Source of the DNA: Stropharia rugosoannulata
Lineage: Eukaryota; Basidiomycota; Agaricomycetes; Agaricales; Strophariaceae
Reading direction: 5' to 3'
NCBI GenBank assembly: GCA_028532985.1
Contig: JANCIK010000010.1
Span: forward strand, 1,550,001 to 1,614,000
DNA length: 64,000 nucleotides
A program made the translations under genes and the position numbers. The notes beneath the pieces are model-generated. The model was not told the origin of the DNA and made no database searches. It saw only the letters and a program-made list of their open reading frames with translations. Shown piece by piece: positions 11,106 through 22,283 of the stretch (within the stretch, counting starts at the first letter, position 1; every line of letters begins with the position of its first letter).

Positions 11106-11882
11106 ATGAATGCACCCCATAATCCTCTTACGCCTCCAAACACCCCGTCGCTTCAAACTTCCATGGACATCGATCATGTTACTCGTCCTCATTGCTCTAC
11201 GCCTCATCCGTCAACCGGTGCCACTCCCGAAGGATTAAACGCTGAGCAAAATCCTTTCTTTACTCAACCGACGCTCTATTCGACCTCTACAACAGTCGAT
11301 CTCCCAGAAATGGCATTTATCCAGCCCGAAAATTCGTTGGACCCCGAGTCTATGGCCGTCATACGAGCTAACATCGATGGTATTCCACCGCCCAACTTGC
11401 AGTTCACCTTGTTGGACACTCATCCTTACCTCTCTCGATCATCACTTGTCTCCATCGATCTTAAGGATCCTGCTAGCGAGGGACGACTGTCTGTGCACGT
11501 CGGACAGATTGCTCTTTTCATTGCAGCCGACGCTACTATCCGTCGAGGCATCAAGGACACAGATACCATTCCGGTCGGTTATGTAACCTTCGCAGCCTTC
11601 TTTAATGCAGCGGCCCATTACCAACGGCAAGGCGTTATATTTGCTCTCGTGGACTACTCTACCGGACAGGTCTTGGCTAATGGACTCTCACCTCGACTCA
11701 ATCAATTCGGCATCCCTTCTTACCTCATCTATCCGAGCCCGCATCCGAGCACCTTACTCACGGAGCAAGGAAGTTCCGCAGGACCAATTCGCGCACCACC
11801 TCGCAAGAAGGCTCGGTACGACCCTCGTGTAGGACATACACGACGCCTTGTGATCGAAGCCCGCGCTGATCACTCCACCTAA
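11106..11882 (+). CDS. Third ORF of the gypsy element, function unknown
   Basis: A 258-codon ORF lies between pol (66 nt upstream) and the 3' LTR, in the same sense. The N-terminal 60 residues are Pro/Thr/Ser-rich. The middle (about residues 90-210) looks folded, with alternating hydrophobic strands such as LSVHVGQIALFIAADATI and VGYVTFAAFFNAAAHY. The tail has a basic PPRKKARYDPR motif that could be a nuclear localisation signal. Its position is that of an envelope gene, but I see no signal peptide or membrane span, so an envelope role is unlikely. It could be an accessory nuclear or particle protein. Its intact state in a young copy suggests selection. Confidence 0.6.
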   Translation: MNAPHNPLTPPNTPSLQTSMDIDHVTRPHCSTPHPSTGATPEGLNAEQNPFFTQPTLYSTSTTVDLPEMAFIQPENSLDPESMAVIRANIDGIPPPNLQFTLLDTHPYLSRSSLVSIDLKDPASEGRLSVHVGQIALFIAADATIRRGIKDTDTIPVGYVTFAAFFNAAAHYQRQGVIFALVDYSTGQVLANGLSPRLNQFGIPSYLIYPSPHPSTLLTEQGSSAGPIRAPPRKKARYDPRVGHTRRLVIEARADHST

Positions 11883-11919
11883 TCCATGTGGCGTTTCTTC
11901 GACACGCCAGGAGGGCGTA

Positions 11920-12366
11920 TGTAGCATCTGGCATAGCCACACCCACGGCCCGAGTCATTTCCGCGCCGAGTCAGACGGCACCGTTCCTCCAGGCAATGTA
12001 AGTCGTGTTCGCTCGAGTTATTCTACGTAGCATATTGCATTACCCATATTCCACAGTCATTTACTTACATTTCTCCACGTCTCCTGACTCCTCTTGCCTA
12101 TGTGTACTTATGTGCTGTTCCTCTCATATGCTTCCATGTTATGTGTCCTCTACGTAGTACAACGTGTCCCCGAAGTAGTAAGTTAGTATAAATAGTTTGT
12201 AGTTAGCGTAGTAGTCAATCAGAATACACTTTACACCCGTTCTCTCCTGTGTGAACAACACAACTCCCTCGACACTACAACCTCACACGCAACCACACAC
12301 TCATCAATACCGTGTGCCGACACACTTCTGAAGTCCGCTAGCTCCTTACAGAAGCCCGTCGTCACA
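11920..12366 (+). repeat. 3' LTR of the gypsy element
   Basis: 447 bp, same start and end as the 5' LTR, followed directly by the CAATC duplication. Confidence 0.95.
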
Positions 12367-12371
12367 CAATC
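12367..12371. repeat. Target-site duplication CAATC, right copy
   Basis: Exact copy of 2637-2641. Confidence 0.95.
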
Positions 12372-12923
12372 TAGGGCTACACGAGTCCCACGGAGTCCCT
12401 TTCCCGTCACACTCCAAAGATGCCTTCGAACATAGGCACGAACTTGGACAGAATGCTCGCCACGCCGCTCAAGAGCAAACGCGTCGAGAGGTTGGTCATT
12501 GAACCAAAATCTCGGTTTGTCTAACCATTAACGTTTCCCTCTTTTTTGTCTGTTCAGCTACAGGATGATTACCTTTATGCACGCGATGTAAGTATCGTCT
12601 TTGTGATATGATGTGCTACGGAAGAATTGACCCATCATATGTAGCTTGACCATGTGAAATTCACGGGCCAATTCGCGGAGGCAACCGAAGAGCATAAGGC
12701 GCATATTACGCAGCTTGTTCATGCGCACCACGCAGCGCTTCCTGAGGGACATGAGCACAAGGGTGCATCACAAGCCGTTGTCTTCAAGGACTTCCACCAC
12801 ACTACCGGAGAAGACACATCCGGGCCTAAGCACGCTACTGTATCATTCTACAAAGGCGCTGTTAAGAGCAAAAACCGTCTTGGAGTCGCTGCACACATCC
12901 ACGACCCTAGTCATCATCAGTGA

Positions 12924-13505
12924 TTAGATATTCTAGTACTAGCGTTCAATGTAGTATTATAATTATTGCGTAACATAATTTGATATTGTGCAGTGAATTG
13001 TGGCAGGCCTACTTATTCCCCTTGAAATATAACGCTCGCTTCAAGTAGTAGTATAGCTGTGAGACTGAGATGAGGAATCGAGGCCAAGTAGGGCTTTAGC
13101 TTTCACTACCGTGATTGTTCTGTGTAGTACTACATGATATAGTAATACTTAAGTACTTAAGTATCGAGCTCAGGCCAGTTTCCGGGCCCGGCACTGCGAA
13201 GCGTTATTTCCAAGCATACACTGTACTAAATGTTTCACAAATCAGGTTGAAACAAACTGTAAAAATATGCCATGAATTTGGCATCCTTTTCCCAACGAAA
13301 ACAGGTCAGCGGATTACTACCACTGGGGCCTGCACGACAAAACAACTGCAAATAGGAGTTGCATGACGCTGATCAGGATCTGGATTCTCTACTGCGACTG
13401 TCAACAAGTCAACGCCGAAACGACGCCCCTGAGATCACTAACCCCAGTCATTCCCAGTCCACCCCTCATCTCTCCCTCACTCTACCACCAACACACATCT
13501 ACACA
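12924..13505. other. Intergenic region
   Basis: 3' flank of the broken secreted-protein gene and 5' flank of ARPC5. No further gene seen. Pyrimidine-rich DNA just before 13506 (CCCTCATCTCTCCCTCAC) is typical of a strong fungal promoter/5' UTR. Confidence 0.5.
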
Positions 13506-14202
13506 ATGGAAGGCGCCTTCCGCAAAGTCGATATTGACATATATGATGAGGATGTCCTGCAGGACACCGAGCTGTACGAGGCCGAGACGCGCGACCCTGC
13601 AGTTGTCCTCGACGAAGCGAAACAGCGGCAGACAGCTGTGCGCGGGCTACTGGCAAAGTGTGTCCCACCGATGCCCCGTGGAAACCTTTGCTAATGCTGT
13701 TTCGGTGTGCAGGAACGACATCCCCGGCGCGATTACCGTGATCCTCGAAAACGCACCGTATGGGCCCAACGTGGAGGACGCGAAGGTAAGTGTCATCGCG
13801 TAGACTATGCGCATTGTCCCAGCGACAGTCGCTCATTTCACCTGCTTGCTACGCCTCTGTGATCCTCCCCGTACATGTGCCTTCAGATCATCACCCTCCA
13901 GACACTGCTCACCATTCTCAACACTACGAAGGCGACAGAGATCAACGGAGTGATAAAGGGCCTCTCGTTGGATACGCAGGACACGCTGATGAAGTATCTT
14001 TACAAGGGCATGGCGATGCCTGGCTGGGGCGATGTCAGCGGGGGTGTTCTGCTTGGATGGCACGAAAAGGTCTGTCAACAACTATTTCGCTCTTTCTATG
14101 GACAATGCCTTATCCTCGACCTTTTGTGGCTACAAACAGTTAACCGAAGTAGCTGGTGTAGGCTGTATCGTTCGCACAATGACAGACCGGAGAACAGTGT
14201 AA
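13506..14202 (+). CDS. ARPC5: Arp2/3 complex subunit 5 (ARPC5, p16-Arc)
   Basis: Four exons: 13506-13657, 13713-13785, 13887-14069 and 14140-14202. They encode about 156 residues, the normal ARPC5 length. Recognisable family blocks are FRKVDIDIYDED at the N-terminus, AVVLDEAKQRQTAVRGLLAK, NDIPGAITVILENAPYG, DTLMKYLYKGM, GVLLGWHEK and the terminal VGCIVRTMTDRRTV. In the family, ARPC5 ties ARPC4 and Arp2 into the seven-subunit Arp2/3 complex. That complex nucleates branched actin filaments at sites of endocytosis and growth in the cytoplasm. All introns have GT..AG ends, and the phases match at each junction. The start Met is the one preceding the conserved acidic block. This is very secure. 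Confidence 0.97.
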
Positions 14203-14556
14203 AGTTTGCGCAATACCTGAGGAATACTATGGATAATCAAATCTACATGCACCGAGTACTAGGCCTATGGCCTATGTATCTCCGTAAACGGCACACAGGT
14301 ACTTAGCATCTTTGTAGCTAAGGGACGAACAAAATAGTTAAGGGGTATCATCCGACTCTACTCTACCGTCATCAATCAGTTTTATATCTAATGTCAACTG
14401 AACAACACTGGGCGAAAATGTACTGTTCATAACCCAGACATTGAAAACAGATAAAGAACATATCGAATTCGAGTTTAAAGTGTAGTATAAGGAAAGACAG
14501 TTCATAGGAGGAAAAGATCTCATTTCAACATTGCTTTGAAATGTTGCTTGTTTGCA
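14203..14556. other. Convergent intergenic region
   Basis: 3' flanks of ARPC5 and the Ufo1-like gene, which converge here. No gene recognised. Confidence 0.5.
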
Positions 14557-17399
14557 TTAAACACCTTCGCCACGACTTCTGGCCTCGACCAAGCTTAGCT
14601 CTAGTGCGAATCTGAGATCATCATCCATATCATCGAAAGTGCTGGCACTTATTTGCGCGTGCTGTCCAGATGCTGGCACAGAATGCGAAGCTCTCGATAA
14701 ACCGGGCACTCGAGCTCGCAATGGCACACTCCACGCAGACGCCACCACACGAGCAGACGATTCGGGACTTCCACCAGACCCAGTGCGCCTGACGGTTGAC
14801 GGGGACGCCGTATTTGAGGGGCTGGTAGTCCTTCCTGAAGCAAGACTATATGCGCCGGAGGCGCCAACCGGGCTGTTGCTTGCGCTCACGGCTGCACTAA
14901 TGGGCGGGAAATAGTGGTCTTGGATGTGCAGACGGGTGCCCGTGTTGGGCCCTTCCTCCGCGAGATATTCAGGCCCAGCCTCCATCGGCTCCTCGCGGTA
15001 GGACGGGGAGACTCTGATCTTGTCGTTCGACTCAGGGTCAGCAGGAGCCACGCGCGGGATGAGTCGCCCGTCCTTCGTGGTCGTCATACCCGACCGATGC
15101 GAAGATATTGAGCCAATGTTAGATGAAGCTGACTGCGAAGACGAGTTGGATGGAGTGGAGAAGCACGAAGGACTGCTGCTACTGCTTGGCCTCCGACTGC
15201 TCCATGTGCTTGCTGAATCCTGTTCTGGTTGCAAGTAAGATTCAAGATCACTGCCAGGGTTATCGTCGTCAAAGTCGCCTAGGAATACACCTTCCTCTTC
15301 CAGCATTGCAGCGGACGAGGAAGCTTGCAAAGCAGCATGCGAAGACGCCTCGTCACGACTGAGCATGAGTACATATTCAACTGCTTCAGCCTCGCTCAGT
15401 CCAAGTTGGTTGTATCCCCTGCGATGTTCTTCCTCGCGTGCATGATGTTTCTTTGAGTACCTCGACTCCTCTTTCAGTATACTCTTGGACTCCTGGATAG
15501 TTTGCTTAAGCTCCATTTGCTCTGAAAAGAAAAGTATAAGAGGCGAAGATTATCGTGAATACATGCAATCAAAAACATACCAATATACTTTGGATTTAAG
15601 CCTTTTCTCTTGCCCAGTGCGCCACCTGAATGGCGGCCCCTAACACCACCCTGGGATTGCTTGGGCACTGGTCCCGCATGCCACGCCAAAACGCGATCCC
15701 CAACCGCCGCGAATACCCCGTCTTTCTCAGGACTGAGAAGAATATGTCTGACTTGCTCGCGCTCAGTAGGATCCATGCCCGGGTGCGCAAAGCGTCTGTG
15801 CAGGCGGGGAAGAGGGGTCTCGAACGAGCGCAGCGGGGCAAACGTCAGTGCGTCAAAAACGTACGTTCCGCCTCCGGTGGACCCCGTTACGAGCGTGACC
15901 CCGTCCCACGCAACTGCGGTAACGCTGGCGCCGTCGGGGTGTGCCTCAAACTTGCGCAAAGGCTGGATGGCTTGTGTGCTCTGGTTGGCTTTAGTCGCGT
16001 CTGCATCCCATGCGTACAAGCTTACACAGCCCATGTAATCGCCGGCGAGGATAAAACTTGATTGTTCTGGGGCCTGTTCTGCGCGGAAGTAGGGTACTAC
16101 AATGGATATCAAACCGAAGAATGGATCGCCAAAAGTGATAATTTCTGCCTGTCCAGCAAGATCGATACGCACACGGTAGAAGTAACAATCGTTCCGGTAT
16201 GAGACAAGGACGGTGGGAGATGCATTCGTGGGATCGATGCTGAGGGTACGAACGTCGTGTGTAAGCTCGGGGTCATACCCTTCGGTGGTCCTGCGAATGG
16301 CACTTTTGATAACGAATGTTTTTACGCCATCAGCTATATGCGCTGGTTCATTGAAGTTGAAGCCAGTCCAGATGTGGATATCTCCACTTTCGTGGACGCT
16401 AGCTATAAATCCGAGTTGGTAACAAGCACTGACTTTCAGGCATGGATCTGGAATGAATGCAGTAACCGTTGCTTCTGATACCCAAACACAGGTAGCGGCT
16501 TTTGCGTCCCAAAGTTTTACGCAACTATCTGCGGCACCGGAGACAACCCAGTTCGCCTGTGCGTCAACCCATTGGACATCGAAGACAGCCCCAAAGTGCT
16601 GGTCTGCAACAGAGCATCTCTTGATATCGGCTGCACTGCGCCTACTCGTCTCCATTGCTCGAGGAGCAAAAGTGAATGTGAGGTGGCCTGCTCTGGAACC
16701 CCACGCAACCTTGGCTGTGCCGCCATCGGACGTCATGGAACAGGACGAAACATCCGGCGTGAATTCGGCATTTGGATTGCCTATGCCCAAGCCGCCGCGT
16801 GAACCAGACGCATCCAGAAATCCTGAAAGCACTTTGCCCGTGAGCGGGAGCGACCGAGCAACAATTCCATAAGTAATGGAAGACGTCAGTAGAGCATGAG
16901 ACGTCATCAACCGCATGCCGGAGATGTAGGAATGCACCGGCATGTGGGCAGTTGTGACATTTCTCGAGCGATGCCAGCGTCTGCAAGCATGTTCAGTGAT
17001 AAGGAAGTAAGACATGGCCTGCCTGACTAACCTGATCAGTACGTGGCGCGTGATGAACTCTTGTCGCCATGAATGCTCAGTGCGTCGCAGAAGAATGATT
17101 TTATCATCGTCGAGGCTGCCTTCGGGTCCAACCCCAAAGAACTGGCGGACGAATGCCCGCCGCCATGTGTTATCGTCCTGGACGTGGCGAAGGAGGTGTT
17201 TATCGACCTGGGCGAGTGCAAAGAGACTCGGCGGGTCGAGGTAGGAGGTGATTCCGGTGAGTGTCTCGATGGGAACATTGAGGAGGATTGGATAACCATT
17301 CTGACTGATTCCATACTGGCTTTGGGAACTGGGTGCAACTTTTAAATGCGGTTGAGTTTGGACGTCTTTCTGGGATAATTCGATGGGTCTATTTAGCAT
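14557..17399 (-). CDS. Ufo1-like F-box/WD40 protein with ubiquitin-interacting motifs
   Basis: Three exons (17032-17399, 15581-16980, 14557-15521) encode about 910 residues. The first intron, 51 nt at 16981-17031, is in frame and would otherwise read through. The second is 15522-15580. Residues of about 30-80 form an F-box (LLNVPIETLTGITSYLDPPSLFALAQV). WD40-like repeats follow (GAVFDVQWVDAQANWVVSGAADSCVKLWD; VTAVAWDGVTLVTGS). The tail is Ser-rich, with UIM-like helices SEAEAVEYVLMLSRDEA and DDDLRFALELSLVEARS at the very end. F-box plus WD40 plus UIMs is the layout of yeast Ufo1, the SCF adaptor that targets HO endonuclease, Ho-like and Ddi1-linked substrates. Residue positions are approximate. 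I am sure of the domains and moderately sure of Ufo1 orthology. Confidence 0.88.
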
Positions 17400-17973
17400 A
17401 AAACTGGGTTTATAGAGAACGGTAAAATGGGCGCAGACAGGACGTGCTGGCTGCGATGTTCAGATGGTGGTCGACGAAAAAGAGGCAAGTCTCGGGGCCG
17501 CCTTATATGTAGTCATTTCCTAATTTGAAACCGACATCAGTAGCCGGCATTAAACGTGGGATAAACTAGGATAAACTAGGATAAACTACCGAGACGGCAT
17601 TTGCCACGCCTTATAATCGAGCCATGAAAGGGCTTATAACGGCAGCATGATTTCAATCCACTGCTTCTGAATCCAGTGTTTTGTAACATTTCCCTGGCAT
17701 CTATCGTTAAATTTCCTCGTCACATAAGTACGTCCTTCAAATGAGTTTACAATGACCTTGAAGCTGCGCGGCGACCAACATAATTGTGTTCTGAATCGCG
17801 CGGTTCCAACTTCTGTCTGAGATCGCAGTTTGCGAAAGGCATTTGTGCCTACCTTCAGAGATTTTTATGTTGCCCAAGACCGACGCGTCTGGAGCTGACA
17901 GAGTAGTGGACAAGACAATTAACCTCTCTAATCCATCCGCTACAGTTGCTCAACAGTCGAGAGACTTAGCGCA
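17400..17973. promoter_or_regulatory. Bidirectional promoter region with a tandem decamer
   Basis: The region separates two divergently transcribed genes and probably carries both promoters. It contains three perfect tandem copies of GGATAAACTA at 17559-17588. No gene recognised inside. Confidence 0.45.
17559..17588. repeat. Three tandem copies of GGATAAACTA
   Basis: Three perfect head-to-tail 10-bp units in the shared upstream region. The GATAA core resembles a GATA-factor site, so it may be regulatory or only a minisatellite. Confidence 0.75.
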
Positions 17974-19269
17974 ATGTTTGCGGCAAATCAAGCAAAAGAC
18001 AAAGGCAACAGGCTCTTCAAGGAGAGGAAACTCGTAGAGTGTGTTTCTTCCTGTCGATAAACTTGACTCTTTCTGATTAAATAATTCTTCTCCCCAAAGG
18101 GCCCTCAAGTTCTACAAAGATGTATGGCGCTTACATGCACATATTCTTGTGTTTAGAATGATGACAAGCTCGAACGTAGGCCGAAAAACTCGATCCGCAA
18201 AGCCCAGTGTATCCATCTAACTCCAGTGCGGCACTCTATGAGCTGGGTGACTACAAAAGCTCTGCGGAATCAGTTTTACGTTCGTGGAGCCTGGGGCCCA
18301 CGGAGAACTTGATATCGAGGCTGTCGACTAGGCTTGCCAAATGTCTCGTCCAAGGGTTTCAGAACGGGACCATAAACCCTTCTTTTATCGAACAAAATGA
18401 AGATGCCATCAAAGAACTGCAAAGCCGATCGTCAACTGAGAATGTGGATGCGGCTCAGGCATGGAATGCCTGGAGAAACATCAGGAAAGAGATGGTTTAC
18501 CGGACCGAGCTCGTTCGGGAAGCGAAAGTTGCGCTTGCAAAATTGCCTATTTATAAATCCATGCAGTAAGCTCCATGCTTGAGCTTGAGCACCGTGTGTC
18601 TCATTTTACTTAACCATGCAGTGAACCGGAATCGTTGTACTTCGTGGTATGTAAGAGTCCAGCCATCTCATACCATTGACTAATGATGATATATGCCACT
18701 AGTTTGGTATTGAGCCCGTCGTGTCTCTGCCAAATGGCTTTGGTCCAGATAACGACGATGCACTCAATTTACGTACTCTCCCTAAAGACATTCTGCCTGA
18801 ACTTTCATTCATGCTCGCAGGAATCGGTGATGGTGTGTCTTCTCGTTCAAATTTTGTACGACTCGGAGGTATTAAACCTAACTTATGTCAATGTCTAGGC
18901 CGCCATGGATTTGGAACAATCATTGGCTTAGCAGAGCAGTACAAAAATCTGAATGCGACCCGCCAGAAATCTTTCAAAGCACATATCGCAATAAATGATA
19001 TTCATTTTGGCATTGTCGCGCGGAATCTGATGTTCTACCTCATTCTCGATGAGTTAATGGCAGATGATCTCGACCCTATGACACGTATTGAGATTCAAGC
19101 GACGTTCTTTTATATGTACGCTGGCTGGATCGTCCCAACATACGTACATAACAGGTGAGATTAAGGGCTCACATATATACTTGTTTTGAGGCAGCTAACA
19201 ATTCTGTAGATTCGTGAAGCTTTGCCAAAAGGCGGAGACACTGTTGACCGCGGACCCGGTGTTCCTGCC

Positions 19270-19275
19270 GTCTTG
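19270..19275. repeat. Target-site duplication GTCTTG, left copy
   Basis: GTCTTG directly precedes the TIR element and recurs at 20080-20085. Counting it as duplicated host sequence restores the host reading frame. Confidence 0.85.
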
Positions 19276-20079
19276 TATGGGAAGGTAACTGCACATTTAT
19301 TCCCACGGCGCGCGACTTATTGATGGCACCGCCGCGCGCGACTCAAAGTGACGGGACAGTGCTTGTTTCACTATATCCTGGGTGTTTAGAGTAGAAATAA
19401 AGTATATGTAGGTATTTGTATTGTATTAATAGTAAATATTACTGGAGTTTATGGTTATCAATCCCCTTGAGAGGCATACAAGGCGAGTTTTTCCTGCTTT
19501 TTTGTACTTACAACTGCACTAAGCCGTCCAATATCACTCATTAATGACAGCATATGAGTACACAACGAAGCTATATATCTTCTCCTTTTCGCTCAAATAC
19601 TTTCAATTCAATCCATGGGGACTTAGGCACATATTCCTGTCAAATTTCAGTAGTAGTTTCCTTCTAAAACATAAATGTAGTTCCCCATATTACGGTAGAA
19701 TCTGTGTATTCATACTGTATGTACCACACATATACTGTTATTATTCATAAAGAGACATACAATGGTGCATTTGAAAATGACCACTTGGTTTGAGTCGCGC
19801 GCGGCAGTCCTTCAGAGAGTCGCGCGTGGCGGGCATGTCGTGGGAATATTTCGGCAAATTCCATCATATGTACAAAATGTCATTAAACCAACATTAAACT
19901 ACAATCAACTCTACTTTATGACACAATATAATATGCAGAGTACATGATGAGCAGTAAATATAGACTCCTCTGGGAGGGAGCAGTCAAAATAATATTCTGC
20001 CGAACCCGTTGAGTCGCGCGCGGCGGTGCCATCAATAAGTCGCGCGCCGTGGGAATAAATGTGCAGTTACCTTCCCATA
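19276..20079. mobile_element. 804-bp non-autonomous TIR element
   Basis: The terminal arms (19276-19346 and 20009-20079) are 71 bp and perfectly inverted. They begin TATGGGAAGGTAAC and contain the unusual GTCGCGCGCG block twice. The interior is AT-rich with no credible gene. A diverged third copy of the arm sits at about 19789-19850 in the right-arm orientation. A 6-bp GTCTTG target duplication flanks it. It resembles a MITE, but the TIR does not match a superfamily I know, and a 6-bp duplication is uncommon. Confidence 0.88.
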
Positions 20080-20085
20080 GTCTTG
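20080..20085. repeat. Target-site duplication GTCTTG, right copy
   Basis: Exact copy of 19270-19275. Confidence 0.85.
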
Positions 20086-22283
20086 GCTCTATGTTGACAC
20101 AAGCTCGATTCAGCCCATCCTGGAGGTCCTGAACTTCTGGAGTACGGATACATCTAAAAAGACGTCCGACGTCCTCGACCACCTTAAGTACGGTTCGGCT
20201 GCGGAGCACATCCAGTCCCTGATGAACGCCGGAATAATGGGCGTGCGCGAAGCGATGCAGTCGCAGCGCGCAGATGCTGAGCGCTCGCTGAAACACATGC
20301 CGGACGATGTCCTCCGCACGCTCGGCGTCAACATGCGGTGGCGCGAGACCTCGCTGTCTGATTTGCGCAGAAAGCTCATTCAGGAGAAGGACGACGTCGT
20401 CGACATGCTGCTTATGGCGCAGTTCGACAAAAACGTCGATCTGGGCCTGCTGCCCGAAGCGGAGTGGTTTAGGCGTACACTGGCGTTTCTCCCGCCCGCG
20501 GAGCTGATGGACAGACACAACGGATTTGAGTACTACCACATAAGCATCGGAGCGATAGGACAAAAAGGGAAGGCTGACGATGCAAAATTCAAAAAGGTGA
20601 TTAGATCAAATACTGAAGTTAATCTGGGTTATTCATACTCTCGGGAAGATTAAAATTATTACAGCGAAGACCTGGAAGCCGAATATCACAATATTCGTTG
20701 AGTGCATTGGGCTTAACTCGAGGGGTTGGTTGTACTGACAATAAATGTATTTAAGCGGAGCCTGACGGCCGTTGTGTTGATATGAGTCTCGATTCGTTTG
20801 GCAGTATACAGGAGATAGCTCGCTTCAACGAAAAGAATGCACTCAAAGAAACAAACAGGTCTCGCAAGATGGCTTCGCCAGCCTTCTCTTACGTCGTCAC
20901 ATTTTTGGATGCAGCAGTGTTGGCCGCCAAAGCTATGAAAGACCGTCTCCAAATTGAATTCATCGGTGGCGAAATTTACTCAGTTTTTACTAAAATGTCT
21001 CTCGGTGTTGACCGCAGACCTGCAAGTTTTCCAAGAAAGTTTACCAGAATCTGGCTTAGCAACATTCCGTAAGCTTCTATTCGCATAGACAACCGCACTT
21101 TCTTACGTACTCTCCTACTTGACAATACATCATAGCGATTATCGGCACGGCTCATTAAACACGATCGCATATGCATTACCAGTCTTGCAGGATGGTATCG
21201 ATGGCTCCGGCGTTACTGCTAATTGTCAGTTCAATTCTCCAACCTGGTCGAGTGATGAAGAATATTGTTACAAGTGAGTCAGCGTTCCTAACATGTTTAT
21301 CATATATTGATCGCTATACCTAGTTATACACTTCTTCATCCTCGGGATCTGGAGCGCTACCTCGGAATACGTACCGTAAACTCAAAAGCAGTCCAAGATT
21401 CCTTAACTTTGGCTAATATCCCTCGCCCTTTATCCCTATCCTCTCTGATCTCGCGCGAAGAACTACATTCATGGCTTGGACGTTTGCTCATATCGCTTCT
21501 GTACTCAGGTACCGCCCAACCTCGCCCTAACACAGTCAAGCTACCAGATAATCTTGTGGCCTTCGTCAAACTCCTATATGAGCTCCACGCTATAGGCTAC
21601 CCTAGCCACTGGATTTCTGACTTTTTACATGCGGTTCTCAACCGCACGCTGCTCGTCGATCAGCCGGTATATCGCGAGCAGACTCCACGGCCCGTCTCGC
21701 AGCTATTCGAAAGAGTCGCTCCATACCACGCACGCTTCGATCCATGGTATGCTGAACTTGAGATGATCCTGGCGTTGACTTGGTACTGCCTGCCCTTCGC
21801 CGTACATTTACCGAGTGGATTACCTTTGAACACCGATGAGATTGGTCTCTTCAAAGCGAAGCCGATCGTTAACATGCAGTTTATGTCGATGCTTTCGTTT
21901 CCCAGAAACGACAACGTATTTTGCCTTTTGCTCTATCACCCCTCGGAGAGCGGGATAGGGACATCTTCAATCACTGTTCAATCACTCTTATCTGATCTTC
22001 CTTCCATTATTGAAGGGAAGTCAAGACCGCCCCCCGGAACATTCTGCATATTCACTACATTAGAATTCCTCGATCTCAATATTTCCGAGGTGCGCTGGAA
22101 GATGAACAAGAAGCTGGCAGCCAGAATGAAACGCGAACAATGGCTGGCCATTCTCTGGCGCCTCGATTTCCACACCCCTGGTAAGTGTTTTTCAGAGCGT
22201 TCATTACCATGTAGGATGCCTTTATTGACTCGCTGACAGTCACGCAACCATGCCGCGCGACCACTTGGTCTGCCGTAGAGTAA

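Larger units (their letters stand above)
2642..12366 (+). mobile_element. Complete Ty3/gypsy LTR retrotransposon (chromovirus type)
   Basis: The element is 9,725 bp, bounded by two 447-bp LTRs that start TGTAGC and end TCACA, with a CAATC duplication on each side. Inside, on the plus strand, are a gag ORF, a pol ORF in the order protease, reverse transcriptase, RNase H, integrase, chromodomain, and a third ORF before the 3' LTR. The RT-before-integrase order and the C-terminal chromodomain define a gypsy chromovirus. I read no difference between the LTRs, and gag and pol are open throughout, so insertion is recent and the copy may be active. The 18 bases after the 5' LTR do not resemble the usual tRNA-Met primer site, so the priming mode is unresolved. 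A short purine tract (GGAGGG) precedes the 3' LTR. Confidence 0.96.
2479..12923 (+). pseudogene. Small His-rich secreted protein gene, interrupted by the LTR retrotransposon
   Basis: Exon 1 (2479-2559) encodes a classic signal peptide: Met, a basic residue, then a hydrophobic run ending near LTVLG. An intron (GTACGT, branch TCTAAC, acceptor at 2604 or the next CAG) leads to exon 2, which the element enters after 2641. Beyond the element, exon 2 resumes at 12372 in the same reading frame and ends at 12490 (GAG|GTTGGT). Exons 12558-12587 and 12645-12923 (stop TGA) follow. Without the element and one copy of the 5-bp duplication, the frame is open for about 181 codons with no stop. The protein is very rich in His (HHH, HAHHA, HDPSHH) and has no domain I recognise. 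It was probably an extracellular protein. As sequenced, it cannot make the full product. A second nucleus in a dikaryon might carry the intact allele. Confidence 0.75.
17974..22283 (+). pseudogene. TPR-DUF4470 protein gene, interrupted in exon 7 by a TIR element
   Basis: Twelve exons can be traced: 17974-18038, 18100-18121, 18180-18565, 18622-18646, 18703-18832, 18899-19154, 19210-19275 plus 20086-20596 (split by the element), 20670-20724, 20756-21068, 21136-21273, 21324-22180 and 22240-22283. The N-terminus is a TPR pair (KGNRLFKERKLVEALKFYKD, then PVYPSNSSAALYELGDY). A DUF4470 domain follows, with the hallmark INDIHFGIVARNLMFYLILD. The long C-terminal part contains FTRIWLSNIPDYRHG and ALTWYCLPFAVHLPSG. 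DUF4470 proteins are a large fungal family, often with a MYND finger; I see none here. Their role is unknown. Removing the element and one copy of GTCTTG rejoins LPSWLYVDTSS in frame. No pair of splice sites I tested restores the frame with the element present, so this allele is probably null. Confidence 0.78.

Noticed and set aside
13115..13366. Plus-strand ORF upstream of ARPC5
   Set aside because: No motif, poor coding character, and it overlaps the promoter region.
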